Source: CAZMGG01 sp964565715 (GTDB lineage: Bacteria > Planctomycetota > UBA1135 > UBA2386). From it: a stretch of 64,000 bases of DNA. Under the pieces are notes generated by a model. It was not told the DNA's origin and searched no databases. It saw only the letters and a list, made by a program, of their open reading frames with translations. The number at the start of each line of letters is the position of its first letter. Positions within the stretch are counted from its first letter, which is position 1. The position numbers and the translations under genes were made by a program. This document shows, piece by piece, positions 42,666 to 54,020 of the stretch. Where the stretch lies: positions 47,836 to 111,835 of the forward strand of contig CAZMGG010000002.1 in assembly GCA_964565715.1 (NCBI GenBank), in the 5' to 3' direction.

Positions 42666-43405
42666 TGGTACACCCACCAGGGCAGGCCCTGCCGCCGTTC
42701 ACCGCCCAGCCTGCCGAGCAGCGCCTCGCGCTCGGCGCGCCACCACCGCAGCAGCGCGATCATCTCGTCCCTGGCCTCGTCGCCGAGGTTCCAGGCCGGC
42801 ATGCCGCGCAGCGGCCGGCCGACCGTCAGCACCTCGCGCAGCCCGGCCTCGTCCAGGCGGTCGACGACGGTGGTCAGGTCCGGCGCGGTGTTCGGGCCGA
42901 GCGGCGTCGCCGTCAGCGGCACATGGCAGGCGCTGCAGGCCTGGACGAAACGGTCGAGCCCGCGCCGCACCGGTGCAGGCGCCGTGGCCGCGTGGGCCTG
43001 CACCGCCGCCAGCACCTGCCGCGGATCGCGCGGCGGATGCGCCCGCGCCACGCCGACGCCAGTGAGGTCGATCGCCCGCAGGTACGCGCCGATCGCGGCG
43101 ATCTCGGCATCGGTCATGTGGAAGGCCGGCATCTGCGCGTTGCCGACGGTCAGCACCTCGCGCAGCCGTTCCGGAGTCAGCCGCGGCGCGGCATTGGTCA
43201 GGTCCGGGCCGAGGAAGCCGCCGAACCCGTAGATCTGGTGGCACGCCTGGCAGTTCTTCGCGTGCCACAGCCGCCGCCCCTCGAGCGCCTCGCCGCGCAG
43301 CGGCGGCGTCCGGTCGGCGGTGTCGTCGAGGTAGACCAGGGCGGACTGGCCGGCGAACGCCGCCACCAGGAACGTCAGCAATGCCTTGCGCAGGGCCAGT
43401 TGCAC
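42662..43405 (-). CDS. NorC-like membrane-anchored diheme cytochrome c
   Basis: A 247-residue cytochrome with an N-terminal anchor (about residues 8-26) and two heme c sites, CQACH near residue 53 and CSACH near residue 157. Distal Met candidates are NAQMPAFHM and LRGMPAWN. The first domain (LWHAKNCQACHQIYGFGGFLGPDLTN) resembles NorC; the second c domain is an addition, since classical NorC has one heme. It starts with GTG, 8 nt after a TACGCT box, and overlaps the NorB-like gene by 4 nt. Confidence 0.83.
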   Translation of the reverse strand: MQLALRKALLTFLVAAFAGQSALVYLDDTADRTPPLRGEALEGRRLWHAKNCQACHQIYGFGGFLGPDLTNAAPRLTPERLREVLTVGNAQMPAFHMTDAEIAAIGAYLRAIDLTGVGVARAHPPRDPRQVLAAVQAHAATAPAPVRRGLDRFVQACSACHVPLTATPLGPNTAPDLTTVVDRLDEAGLREVLTVGRPLRGMPAWNLGDEARDEMIALLRWWRAEREALLGRLGGERRQGLPWWVYQ

Positions 43406-43413
43406 GGGGCGGG

Positions 43414-43419
43414 AGCGTA
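43414..43419 (-). promoter_or_regulatory. TANNNT -10 box for the NorC/NorB-like pair (leaderless type)
   Basis: TACGCT on the minus strand with an 8-nt C/G spacer to the GTG at 43405. Confidence 0.5.
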
Positions 43420-43482
43420 ACCGACGGCCCGGGCCCGACCTTGGTCTTCCGTGGATCCGTCCCTACCATCCGCTGGTCCGAC

Positions 43483-44526
43483 ATGCCCGCCCGCTCCCGC
43501 ACCGCCCGCCGCCGGCAGCCCTGGTGGCACGAACTGCCGGACGAGGAACTGCTGGACCTGCGGCTCTGCGACCTGGAACTGGACCTCCGCCGCACGCCGG
43601 TGCAGCCGACCCTGGAGCGGGTGCTGGGCGAACTCGACCGCCGCGGCCTCCGCTTCCGACCGCACTTCTGGCTCGGCGACGAGTGGTTCTCGCCGGACGG
43701 CGTGCCCGGCGTGGCGATCCCGTTCTACCTGGCCCATCCGCGCCTGATGGCGCTCGAGCGCCGCTTCCTGCACACCGTCGAGGGCGGCGAGGCCCGCTGG
43801 CAGCGCCGCATCCTGCGCCACGAGATCGGCCACGCCATCGACACCGCCTACCGCCTGCGCCGGCGCAAGGACTGGCGGGAGGTGTTCGGCCCGGCGTCGC
43901 GGCCCTATCCCGAGGCCTACCACCCACGCCCCGGCAGCCGCCGCTTCGTGCTCCACCTCGGTCACTGGTACGCCCAGAGCCACCCGTGCGAGGACTTCGC
44001 CGAGACCTTCGCCGTGTGGCTGCGCCCCAACTCCACCTGGCGCACCGACTACGCCGGCTGGCCGGCCCTGAGGAAGCTCGAGTTCGTCGATCGCCTGATG
44101 GCCGAGATCGGCGACCTCGTGCCGCCGGTCCGCAGCCGCGAACACGTCGAGCCCCTGAAGGACAACCGCACGACCCTGCGGCGCCACTACGCCAGGAAGA
44201 CGGAGTTCTACGCGCCCGGCGAGACCGACCGCTACGACCACGGCCTGCTGCGCGTGTTCGGCCACGCCGAACGCAACCCGCGCCGTCCCCGGGCCAGCAC
44301 CTTCCTGCGCGCCAACGCGCCGCAGTTCGCCCGCCTGCTGGCCCGACGCACCCGCCTGCACCCGTATCTGATCGAGCACGTCCTCAAGCTGGCCACCGCC
44401 CGCGCCCGCGAACTGGACCTGCGCCTGCATCGCGCCCGCGCCGCCACCAAACGTCCGGCGTTCCTGCTGCTGGCCCGGATCCTGCACGACTTCCTGCGCC
44501 GCGGGCGCGAGCATTACGCCCTGTGA
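43483..44526 (+). CDS. Putative zinc metallopeptidase paired with an ATP-grasp gene
   Basis: A 347-residue cytoplasmic-looking protein with a zincin motif H113-E-I-G-H117, followed by CEDFAETFAVWL, which can supply the third ligand. No signal peptide. The C-terminal third is basic and helical. A TACCAT box lies 13 nt upstream. Genes of this type are often next to an ATP-grasp ligase, as here (4 bases to the next start), suggesting a peptide made or modified by the ligase and trimmed by the peptidase. The substrate is unknown. Confidence 0.72.
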   Translation: MPARSRTARRRQPWWHELPDEELLDLRLCDLELDLRRTPVQPTLERVLGELDRRGLRFRPHFWLGDEWFSPDGVPGVAIPFYLAHPRLMALERRFLHTVEGGEARWQRRILRHEIGHAIDTAYRLRRRKDWREVFGPASRPYPEAYHPRPGSRRFVLHLGHWYAQSHPCEDFAETFAVWLRPNSTWRTDYAGWPALRKLEFVDRLMAEIGDLVPPVRSREHVEPLKDNRTTLRRHYARKTEFYAPGETDRYDHGLLRVFGHAERNPRRPRASTFLRANAPQFARLLARRTRLHPYLIEHVLKLATARARELDLRLHRARAATKRPAFLLLARILHDFLRRGREHYAL

Positions 44527-44530
44527 CGCG

Positions 44531-45574
44531 ATGAAGCGACGCCTCCGCATCCTCGTCCTCATGCACGAGTCGCTGGTGCCTCCCACCAGCCTGGAAGGCC
44601 TCAGCCAGGCCGAGATCGACCGCTGCAAGACCGAGTACGACGTGATGGCGTTCCTCGAGCACCAGGGCCACGAGGTGAAGGCGCTCGGCCTCTACGACAA
44701 CCTGTCGGAGCTGCGCGACACGCTCGCCGACTGGCAGCCCGACGTCGCCTTCAACCTGCTGGAGGAGTTCCAGGGCATCGTCAACTACGACCACTACATG
44801 GTGGCGTACCTGGAGCTGCGGCGGACGCCCTACACCGGCTGCAACCCGCGCGGGATGATGCTGAGCCGCGACAAGGTGCTCAGCAAGCAGATCCTGAGCT
44901 ACCACCGCATCGCCACGCCGAACTTCGCCCTGATCCGCCGCCGCCCGCGCTGGCGCGTGCCGAAGAAGCTGCGGTATCCGCTGTTCGTCAAGTCCGCCAC
45001 CGAGGACGCCTCGCTGGGCATCGCCCAGTCGTCGGTGGTGTGGAGCGAGAAGGAGCTGCGCGAGCGCGTCGGCTTCATCCACGACAAGGTGCGGACCGAC
45101 GCGCTGGTGGAGGAGTTCATCGAGGGCCGCGAGCTCTACGTCGGCGTGCTGGGCAACGATCGCGTCACCACGCTGCCGGTGTGGGAGATGGACTTCGGCA
45201 CATTGGGCCAGCAGGACCCGAGCGCCACGGTGGCGACCCGCAAGGTCAAGTGGGACGGCAAGTACCAGCAGAAGCACGGCATCAGCACGCATGCGGCGCG
45301 GGACCTGCCCGACGGCGCGGCCGTCGCCATCGAGAAGACCAGCAAGCGCATCTACAAGGCGCTGCACATGAGCGGATATGCGCGCATGGACTTCCGCCTG
45401 CGGGGCGACGGCGCGCTGTATCTGCTGGAGGCGAACTGCAACCCGAACCTCACCTACGGCGAGGACTTCGCCGAGTCGGCGGAGGTGGCGGGCATCGGCT
45501 ACGGCGACCTGCTGGAGAAGATCGTGCGGCTGGGGCTCGCCTACCGGGCCGAGTGGACGCAGTTCGAGGCGTAG
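44531..45574 (+). CDS. ATP-grasp ligase, D-Ala-D-Ala ligase-like
   Basis: A 347-residue ATP-grasp enzyme. The central and C-terminal domains show LFVKSATEDASLGI (phosphate loop), ALVEEFIEGRELYVGVLG, and the magnesium site MDFRLRGDGALYLLEANCNPN. The overall plan resembles D-alanine-D-alanine ligase, but the N-terminal domain differs, so it probably forms another amide or peptide bond. It follows the zinc peptidase gene directly. Confidence 0.8.
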   Translation: MKRRLRILVLMHESLVPPTSLEGLSQAEIDRCKTEYDVMAFLEHQGHEVKALGLYDNLSELRDTLADWQPDVAFNLLEEFQGIVNYDHYMVAYLELRRTPYTGCNPRGMMLSRDKVLSKQILSYHRIATPNFALIRRRPRWRVPKKLRYPLFVKSATEDASLGIAQSSVVWSEKELRERVGFIHDKVRTDALVEEFIEGRELYVGVLGNDRVTTLPVWEMDFGTLGQQDPSATVATRKVKWDGKYQQKHGISTHAARDLPDGAAVAIEKTSKRIYKALHMSGYARMDFRLRGDGALYLLEANCNPNLTYGEDFAESAEVAGIGYGDLLEKIVRLGLAYRAEWTQFEA

Positions 45575-45656
45575 CGGCGGTGCGAGCAGCCCAGATTCCG
45601 GCGACTGCCAGGTAACCGCCGGCGATTCCGCACCCACAGAGGGGCGGAGCAACCGC

Positions 45657-46667
45657 CTGGCGACACCGCACGACCACCTGTTCCGCAAGATCTTCGCCAA
45701 CCCCGAGGAGGCCGCAGGGCTGTTCCGTGCGGCGCTGACCCCGGCGGAGGCGGCCGGGCTGGACTGGGCCGCCCTGGCGCCGGTGGAGCCTGGGTTCCTC
45801 GACGAACGGCTGCGGGAGAGCCAGCTCGATCTCCTGTTCGCCACGCGCCTTGTGACGGATCCGAGGCATGCCGCCTACCTGCTCGCCGAGCACAAGAGCC
45901 GGCCCGATCCCGGGACCGCACGCAAGGTCGAGCGCTACGTGCACTTGGTGCGGGAGCGCCACGCCACACTGCATCCGCAGGCCGCCGATGCCACGGTGAT
46001 CCCGCTGGTCATCCACCATGGCCGGCGGCCCTGGCACCCGGGCATCGACCGCCGCCGGCGACGGCCCGATCCTGGGCCATCGCCCCTGCAGCGCTTCCAG
46101 CCCTGGTCGCGGATCCTGTTCCAGGACCTGGCCCGCGTCGACGAGGCGGCGGTGCGTTCCCTGCCCATGACAAGGCTCAGCCGGCTGACCCTGCTCTCCC
46201 TGCAGTTCCTGCCGCAGCGCCGGGTGCGCACTGTCGAGGACTCCCTGCGTCGCTGGCGCGACCTGCTGGTCGAGGTCCACGCCAGGGATCCCAGCCACGC
46301 GTTCGGCGCGCTATCCTCCTACGTGCTCTACACGACCAACATGTCCGGCGGCCGCCTGGGCCGCCTGCTGCGAGAACTGATCGGGCCACAAGCCGAGGAA
46401 CGAGTGATGTCCACCGCCGAACGACTGATCCAGAAGGGCCGCAAGCAGGGCCACACCGAGGGTCGTACCGAGGGTCGTACCGAGGGTCGTACCGAGGGTC
46501 GTACCGAGGGTCAAGCCGACCTGCTGCTGCGCCAGATGACCACGCGCTTCGGCCCGCTGCCTGCCGGCATCGAGCAGCGGGTCCGGTCAGGTACCGTCGC
46601 CGACATGCAGCGCTGGGCCGATGCCATCCTGACCGCCAGGACCCTCGACGAGGTCCTGACCGGGTAG
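45657..46667 (+). CDS. Rpn-family (PD-(D/E)xK) nuclease, probable CTG start
   Basis: A 336-residue protein of the recombination-promoting nuclease/Transposase_31 family. The family start (T)PHDHLFRKIF is followed by FRAALTPAEAAGLDW, the nuclease core segment QLDLLFATRL...AYLLAEHKS near residues 50-80, and VIPLVIHHG. No ATG, GTG or TTG precedes PHDHLF in this frame after the previous gene; a CTG at 45657 gives exactly the usual N-terminus and has GAGGGG upstream. The C-terminal part carries GRTE repeats coded by a 12-bp tandem repeat, common in this family. Such genes are mobile and change rapidly; their role in the cell is uncertain. Confidence 0.8.
   Translation: MATPHDHLFRKIFANPEEAAGLFRAALTPAEAAGLDWAALAPVEPGFLDERLRESQLDLLFATRLVTDPRHAAYLLAEHKSRPDPGTARKVERYVHLVRERHATLHPQAADATVIPLVIHHGRRPWHPGIDRRRRRPDPGPSPLQRFQPWSRILFQDLARVDEAAVRSLPMTRLSRLTLLSLQFLPQRRVRTVEDSLRRWRDLLVEVHARDPSHAFGALSSYVLYTTNMSGGRLGRLLRELIGPQAEERVMSTAERLIQKGRKQGHTEGRTEGRTEGRTEGRTEGQADLLLRQMTTRFGPLPAGIEQRVRSGTVADMQRWADAILTARTLDEVLTG
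46458..46505 (+). repeat. 12-bp tandem repeat inside the Rpn-type gene
   Basis: Four perfect copies of GAGGGTCGTACC, followed by a diverged fifth (46506-46517), encoding repeated GRTE. The unit is a multiple of three, so copy changes keep the frame. Confidence 0.9.
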
Positions 46668-46676
46668 CACACAGCC

Positions 46677-49289
<2,613 letters not shown>

Positions 49290-49448
49290 GGCTGGTCCGG
49301 CGATCGGGGGGAGCAGTATGCCGGGGGCGGAGCGCCCGCTCCACCGCGGCGCCGAGGGGCCGGGAAATCGCCGCAACGCGGAGCCCGGGCCGCCGCCGCT
49401 CGTCGCGTGGCCCTTGCCGTGCCTGCTCCCGCCCTGGACCATCGCCCC

Positions 49449-50855
49449 GTGCGCCGGACCTTGCTGATCGCCGCGGCTGCCCTGGCAGCCGCGCTGCTCT
49501 GCTGGCTCGGCACCGGGCCCGGCCTCGACGCACCCACCCCGGCCGTTGCGCCGGCCAGGGCGGCCACCGCCACGGCCGAGGCAGGCGACCCCGTCGATGG
49601 CACCGTTCCGCCACGGCCCACCAGAGCCGCCCACGAACGCCGCGAGGCAGAGCCGCCGCCGGGGTCCGCCGGCCGCCGCGGCCGCCTGCCGCCCGATCCG
49701 GCGGTCTACGGCCTGGTCAGCCGCAGCGGCCGGCCGGTGGCCGAGCGCGACGTGCACGTGCTGGGCCACGACTGGCGCGGCACGATCGTCTTCGAGGCCA
49801 CCCGCACCGACTCGCTGGGCCAGTACCGCACCCGCATCCAGGGTGGCCAGCACAGCGTGCGCGTCGTCTGGGACGGCCTCGTGGCCGAGCCGCCGCCGCG
49901 CCTCGGCAAGAGCGGACCGCGCCCGCCCACCGCCGCCGCCGCCGTCGATGTCACCGTCGACGAGCAGCCGGTGCCCGCCGACCTCCGCCTGCCGCCCGGC
50001 GCCATCCACCTGATCCTGCGGCGCAAGGCTGACCAGACCCCGGTGCCCGACGTGCCGGTGCGCCTGCTGGGCCCCGACGCCCTCGACCTGCGCGGCAAGG
50101 TCGGCCGGCACGGCGAGCTCCACGCCCGCGACCTGCCCGCCGGCACCTGGACGCTCGAACTGGACCTGCGCGGCTTCCGGGCGCCACCGCTGCCGACCAT
50201 CTGGATCACCGACCAGCAGCCGGAACAGGTGCTGGCCCTCGACCTGGAGCCCGCCGGCGCCCTCGACCTGCGGCTGGTCGATGCCAGGGGCCAGCCGGTC
50301 CCGGCCTCGGCCGCCCTGCGCCTGGAGGTGGTGCAGGGTCCGGCCCCCGACCGCCGCCCGCCCACCAACCAGGCCGAGATCGCCGGCGGCAGGCGGCCGA
50401 CGGTGCTGCGCTTCGACCAGCTCGCCGCCGGCGGATTCACCCTGGAGACCGCCGCCGAGGCCGTGACCGACGATCTGGGCCCGGCTGTCTGCTTCCAGCC
50501 CATCGAGATCCTGGAGCCGCCCACCGCCCAGGTCACGCTCGGCGAGGTCACCAGCGCCGACCTGCCGGTCCGCTACCGGACCTACGCGCGCCTGCGCGGC
50601 GGCAAGGCCGGCGGCGGCCTCCACCGGCGGGCCACCCTGCGGGTCGATCGCCTGGACCCGCGGGCCGGCGTGCAGCGGATCCTGCCGGCGGCGTGGCAGA
50701 CCGGCAGCACGCACGGCGGCGCGCACTTCGAGGGCTACCTGCTGCCCGGCAGCTACCTGCTGACCTTCACCGGGCCGAACGGCGAAGTGCATCGCGCGCC
50801 GCTCGAGGTCACCGGGCAGGACAAGCTGGATCGCGCCTTCACGCTGCCCTGGTGA
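49449..50855 (+). CDS. Secreted carboxypeptidase-regulatory-like repeat protein
   Basis: A 468-residue protein with an N-terminal hydrophobic segment (about residues 3-18), a Pro/Arg/Glu-rich linker and beta-sandwich repeats opening with VYGLVSRSGRPVAERDVHV and RLVDARGQPVPASAALRL. No catalytic motif. It is related in plan to the proteins at 18134-20827 and 59476-61146. The start is a GTG with an ACCATC box just upstream; no Shine-Dalgarno sequence is seen. It is divergent from leuS with 159 bases between. Confidence 0.68.
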   Translation: MRRTLLIAAAALAAALLCWLGTGPGLDAPTPAVAPARAATATAEAGDPVDGTVPPRPTRAAHERREAEPPPGSAGRRGRLPPDPAVYGLVSRSGRPVAERDVHVLGHDWRGTIVFEATRTDSLGQYRTRIQGGQHSVRVVWDGLVAEPPPRLGKSGPRPPTAAAAVDVTVDEQPVPADLRLPPGAIHLILRRKADQTPVPDVPVRLLGPDALDLRGKVGRHGELHARDLPAGTWTLELDLRGFRAPPLPTIWITDQQPEQVLALDLEPAGALDLRLVDARGQPVPASAALRLEVVQGPAPDRRPPTNQAEIAGGRRPTVLRFDQLAAGGFTLETAAEAVTDDLGPAVCFQPIEILEPPTAQVTLGEVTSADLPVRYRTYARLRGGKAGGGLHRRATLRVDRLDPRAGVQRILPAAWQTGSTHGGAHFEGYLLPGSYLLTFTGPNGEVHRAPLEVTGQDKLDRAFTLPW

Positions 50856-50908
50856 CCTCGCCGAAAAAACCGCGAACTCCCCGGGACCGGCGACGTTGCC
50901 CCGCCGCC

Positions 50909-52762
50909 ATGCGTCGAGCCCACCTGCTGCTTCCCGGTCTCCTCGTCGTCGCCTGCAGCGGCGAACCGCAGACCACCCCGCCGAACCCCGAGCCGAGCCC
51001 GCGCAGCGAGACCGCGACCACCGGACCGACCACGCCGGCCGACGACCCGCGGACCCAGGCGCTCACCGATGCCGAACGCGGCGCCGAGGTCCGGCAGGCC
51101 CTGACCGAGAAGCGAGAACAACTCCGGGCGGTGCAGGACCAGCTCGGCGCCGCCCCCAGTCCATCGCCCGCCGGACCGTCCACGCCCGGCCCCGCCGGCC
51201 CGCCCGCGCCGCGGGAGAGCGCCTTCGAGAGCAACCAATGGAACTCGGCGGTGGGCCTCGGCGGCGGCGCCGGCGGCCGGATCGGCGGCCGCGCCGGAGC
51301 AGGCGGTGAGTACCGCGGTCCGGGCGACGTGGGCGCCCCCAGCGGCAACGCGCCAGCTGTGGCTCCCGACCCCAACACCGAGGCCTACGCCAAGGTCAGC
51401 GAGAGCGGCTTCCTGTTCGCCAAGGCCGAACGGCTGTCGACGTTCGCCGCCGACGTCGACACCGCCAGCTACAGCAACGTCCGCCGCTTCCTGCAGGAGG
51501 GCAGGCTGCCGCCGCCGGCTGCCGTCCGCGTCGAGGAGATCCTGAACGCGATGGACTACCGCGATCCGGAGCCGCCGGGCAACGAGCCGTTTGGCGTGCG
51601 CACCGAGCTCGGTCCGTGCCCCTGGCAGCCCGAGCACCAGCTCCTCCGCATCGGCCTGAAGACCCGCGCCATCGACGCCAGCAAGATCCCGCCCTGCAAC
51701 CTGGTGTTCCTGCTCGACGTGTCGGGCTCGATGCGGCCGCAGGACCGCCTGCCGCTGGTGCAGCGCGCGATGGGCCTCCTGGTCGACCAGCTCCGGCCCC
51801 AGGACCGGGTGGCGATCGTCACCTACGCCAGCGGCGTCAAGGTGCCGCTGCCCACCGCCACCGGCAAGGACCAGGACCAGATCCACCTGGTGATCACCAA
51901 CCTGGAGAGCGGCGGCAGCACCAATGGCCAGGGCGGCATCCAGAAGGCCTATGAGATCGCCCTGCAGAACAAGGTGGCCGAGGGCGTGAACCGCGTGATC
52001 CTCTGCACCGACGGCGACTTCAACGTCGGCATCCGCGATCCGCAGGAGCTGGAGACCTTCATCGAGCAGCGCCGCAACGACGGCGTGTTCCTCACCGTGC
52101 TCGGGGTGGGCCGCGGCAACCTCAAGGACGACCGGCTCGAGCGCCTCGCCAACAAGGGCAACGGCGTCTACGCGTATCTGGACTCGCTGCACGAGGCCCG
52201 CCGCGTCCTGGTCGAGCAGTTCGGCGCCTCGATGATGACGGTGGCCAAGGACGTCAAGCTGCAGGTCGAGTTCGATCCGCGGCAGGTCGTGGCCTGGCGG
52301 CAGATCGGCTACGAGAACCGCCAGCTCACCGCCCAGGAGTTCCGCGACGACCAGAAGGACGCCGGCGAACTCGGCGCCGGCCACGCGCTGACCGCGCTCT
52401 ACGAGATCGTGCCGCCGGGGGCGGCGCTGGTGGCCACGGTCGATGCCTCGACGCCGAGCCCGGCGACCGCGGCGATCCCGGCCGAGGGCTCGCCGCTGGC
52501 CACCCTGCGCCTGCGCTGGAAGCCGCCGCTCGGCGACACCGCCCGCGAGCTGGCCTTCCCGGTGAGCGGCGCCGCCAGCGTGGAGCCCTCCCGGGATCAT
52601 CGGCTGGCGGCGGCCGCCGCCGCCTTCGGCATGCTGCTGCGCGGCAGCGGCCACGCCGGCGCGTTCGGCTGGGACGACCTCGGCGCGCTGCTGGACCGGG
52701 CCGACCTGGATGCCGCGGGCTTCCGGCAGGTGGTCGACCGCGCCCGGGAGCTGGTGCGGTAG
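50909..52762 (+). CDS. VWA-domain lipoprotein, YfbK-like
   Basis: A 617-residue lipoprotein (lipobox VVAC near residue 16). A low-complexity linker (residues 20-150, Pro/Thr/Gly) leads to the YfbK-type N-terminal region STFAADVDTASYSNVRRFL near residue 180. A von Willebrand factor A domain follows, with the MIDAS DVSGSM near residue 272, a Thr in NLESGGSTNGQGG, and an Asp in LCTDGDFNVG. The C-terminal domain is of the DUF3520 type. Members bind divalent cations and probably mediate protein contacts at the envelope. Confidence 0.9.
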   Translation: MRRAHLLLPGLLVVACSGEPQTTPPNPEPSPRSETATTGPTTPADDPRTQALTDAERGAEVRQALTEKREQLRAVQDQLGAAPSPSPAGPSTPGPAGPPAPRESAFESNQWNSAVGLGGGAGGRIGGRAGAGGEYRGPGDVGAPSGNAPAVAPDPNTEAYAKVSESGFLFAKAERLSTFAADVDTASYSNVRRFLQEGRLPPPAAVRVEEILNAMDYRDPEPPGNEPFGVRTELGPCPWQPEHQLLRIGLKTRAIDASKIPPCNLVFLLDVSGSMRPQDRLPLVQRAMGLLVDQLRPQDRVAIVTYASGVKVPLPTATGKDQDQIHLVITNLESGGSTNGQGGIQKAYEIALQNKVAEGVNRVILCTDGDFNVGIRDPQELETFIEQRRNDGVFLTVLGVGRGNLKDDRLERLANKGNGVYAYLDSLHEARRVLVEQFGASMMTVAKDVKLQVEFDPRQVVAWRQIGYENRQLTAQEFRDDQKDAGELGAGHALTALYEIVPPGAALVATVDASTPSPATAAIPAEGSPLATLRLRWKPPLGDTARELAFPVSGAASVEPSRDHRLAAAAAAFGMLLRGSGHAGAFGWDDLGALLDRADLDAAGFRQVVDRARELVR

Positions 52763-52782
52763 AAGGTCGCCGCCGGGCCTCT

Positions 52783-52788
52783 TAGCAT
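52783..52788 (+). promoter_or_regulatory. TANNNT -10 box for the 52795 gene (leaderless type)
   Basis: TAGCAT with a 6-nt spacer to the ATG at 52795. No Shine-Dalgarno sequence. Confidence 0.5.
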
Positions 52789-52794
52789 CCGGGC

Positions 52795-53079
52795 ATGCAG
52801 AGCCTCGGCGAGCGGCAGTTCCACGTGCTGATGGGTGCCCTGCTGCTGGGCTCCCTGTTCCTCGACCGGCTGATGCAGAACGCCATCAGCACGTGGTTCT
52901 CGCCCAGCGTCGGCATCGTCACGCTGGCCCTCGGCCTGGTCTGGGTCGGGCTGTTCGCCGCCTTCCGCGCCCGGCAGGCCGACGAACGCGTGCGGGTCGT
53001 CGAGGACCGCCTCGAGCGGCTGCAGCAGCTCGTGCGCAGCCTCGAGGACGACGCCCGCGACCGGCGCCGGCTGCCGTAG
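52795..53079 (+). CDS. Small two-helix membrane protein with C-terminal coiled coil
   Basis: A 94-residue protein of unknown function. Hydrophobic segments lie at about residues 10-26 and 36-56. The tail from about 60 to 90 (RVRVVEDRLERLQQLVRSLED) is a heptad coiled coil. It may be an oligomeric scaffold. Confidence 0.55.
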   Translation: MQSLGERQFHVLMGALLLGSLFLDRLMQNAISTWFSPSVGIVTLALGLVWVGLFAAFRARQADERVRVVEDRLERLQQLVRSLEDDARDRRRLP

Positions 53080-53114
53080 GACCGCCGGCCGCTTGTGGCC
53101 GCGCCGGCGCCCCC

Positions 53115-53120
53115 TATCAT
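53115..53120 (+). promoter_or_regulatory. TANNNT -10 box for the 53130 gene (leaderless type)
   Basis: TATCAT with a 9-nt C-rich spacer to the GTG at 53130. Confidence 0.5.
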
Positions 53121-53129
53121 CCGCCCCGC

Positions 53130-53552
53130 GTGACCGCGCTCCGCTCGTTCCTGCTGCTGGTCCTGGCGCTCGCCTGCGTCGGGCTGGGCCTGCGGCCGGC
53201 GGACCTCACCGCCGGGGCCCGGGAGGCCAGCGCGGCGGCAGCCGTCCTCGAGGGCCCGGGCGGCGCGAGCCAGACGCCGCGCACCTGCTGCGCGCCCGGA
53301 CCGTGCCACTGCACCGACCAGGGCACGCCCGACCCCGACCGCTGCCGCTGCCGCGCGCCGGAACTGCCGCCCGCACCGCCGCCGGCCCTGGTGCCGGCGC
53401 CGCCGACGCAGCCCTGGTCGTTGCCGCCGACGCCCGTGCGCCTCGCGTTCGCCGGCGAACGCGTGCCGCCGGCACACCGGCAGGCCCGCCCGGCCTCGCC
53501 GCCGCCGCCGGCCCTGCGCCGGCACCTCCGTTTCTGCGTGTTGCTCCTCTAG
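53130..53552 (+). CDS. Small exported Cys/Pro-rich protein
   Basis: A 140-residue protein from a GTG start. An N-terminal hydrophobic segment (about residues 4-20) is followed by a Cys cluster (CCAPGPCHC and DRCRC, seven Cys within 35 residues) and then a long Pro-rich tail. The cluster could hold a metal or form disulfides. No family recognised. It lies two genes before the HMA lipoprotein, which suggests a shared metal-handling theme. Confidence 0.5.
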   Translation: MTALRSFLLLVLALACVGLGLRPADLTAGAREASAAAAVLEGPGGASQTPRTCCAPGPCHCTDQGTPDPDRCRCRAPELPPAPPPALVPAPPTQPWSLPPTPVRLAFAGERVPPAHRQARPASPPPPALRRHLRFCVLLL

Positions 53553-53663
53553 GACCGACGCCAGGGCCACCGGTCTGTACCCCGCGGACCGTGCGCCCGC
53601 CCCGCCGCCCGGCGGATCACCCGCGTCGCTCCCATTCCCACCCATGCCACAGAGGATCCCAAC

Positions 53664-54020
53664 ATGTCCGCGTCCGCCGTTCCGTCCGCCTTCCGTCATC
53701 TGCTCCTGGCCAGCGCCCTGCTGCTGGCCGGCTGCGCCACCACCACCACCGACCTGCCGCCGGAGCTGCGCGATCCGGCGCCGATCACAGCCGACGCCGC
53801 CACCATCTCGGTGCTGGGGCTCGGCTGCCCGCAGTGCGCCACCAACATCGACCTGCAGCTGAAGCGCGTGCCCGGCGTCGCCGCCGTGTCCGTGGACCTC
53901 GGCCAGGGTCGCGTCGACGTCGACTTCCTGCCCGGCCACCACCCGAGCGTGCTGGAGCTGGCCTCGGCGGTGCGCGACAGCGGCTTCACCGTCACCGCGG
54001 TGAAGGGCAGGTCGCAATGA
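53664..54020 (+). CDS. HMA-domain lipoprotein, putative periplasmic metal carrier
   Basis: A 118-residue lipoprotein (lipobox LAGC near residue 24). Residues 45-115 form a heavy-metal-associated ferredoxin-like domain: the metal loop GLGCPQCATNI, then VPGVAAVSVDLGQGRVDVDF. HMA domains carry Cu(I) or Zn(II) via CxxC, but are usually cytosolic. An AGAGGAT ribosome site precedes the ATG. It is coupled to the downstream beta-barrel gene by an ATGA overlap. Confidence 0.85.
   Translation: MSASAVPSAFRHLLLASALLLAGCATTTTDLPPELRDPAPITADAATISVLGLGCPQCATNIDLQLKRVPGVAAVSVDLGQGRVDVDFLPGHHPSVLELASAVRDSGFTVTAVKGRSQ

Noticed and set aside
45657..46667. Insertion-sequence transposase
   Set aside because: The family is sometimes labelled transposase, but there is no DDE domain and no terminal repeats; Rpn-type nuclease is the better name.
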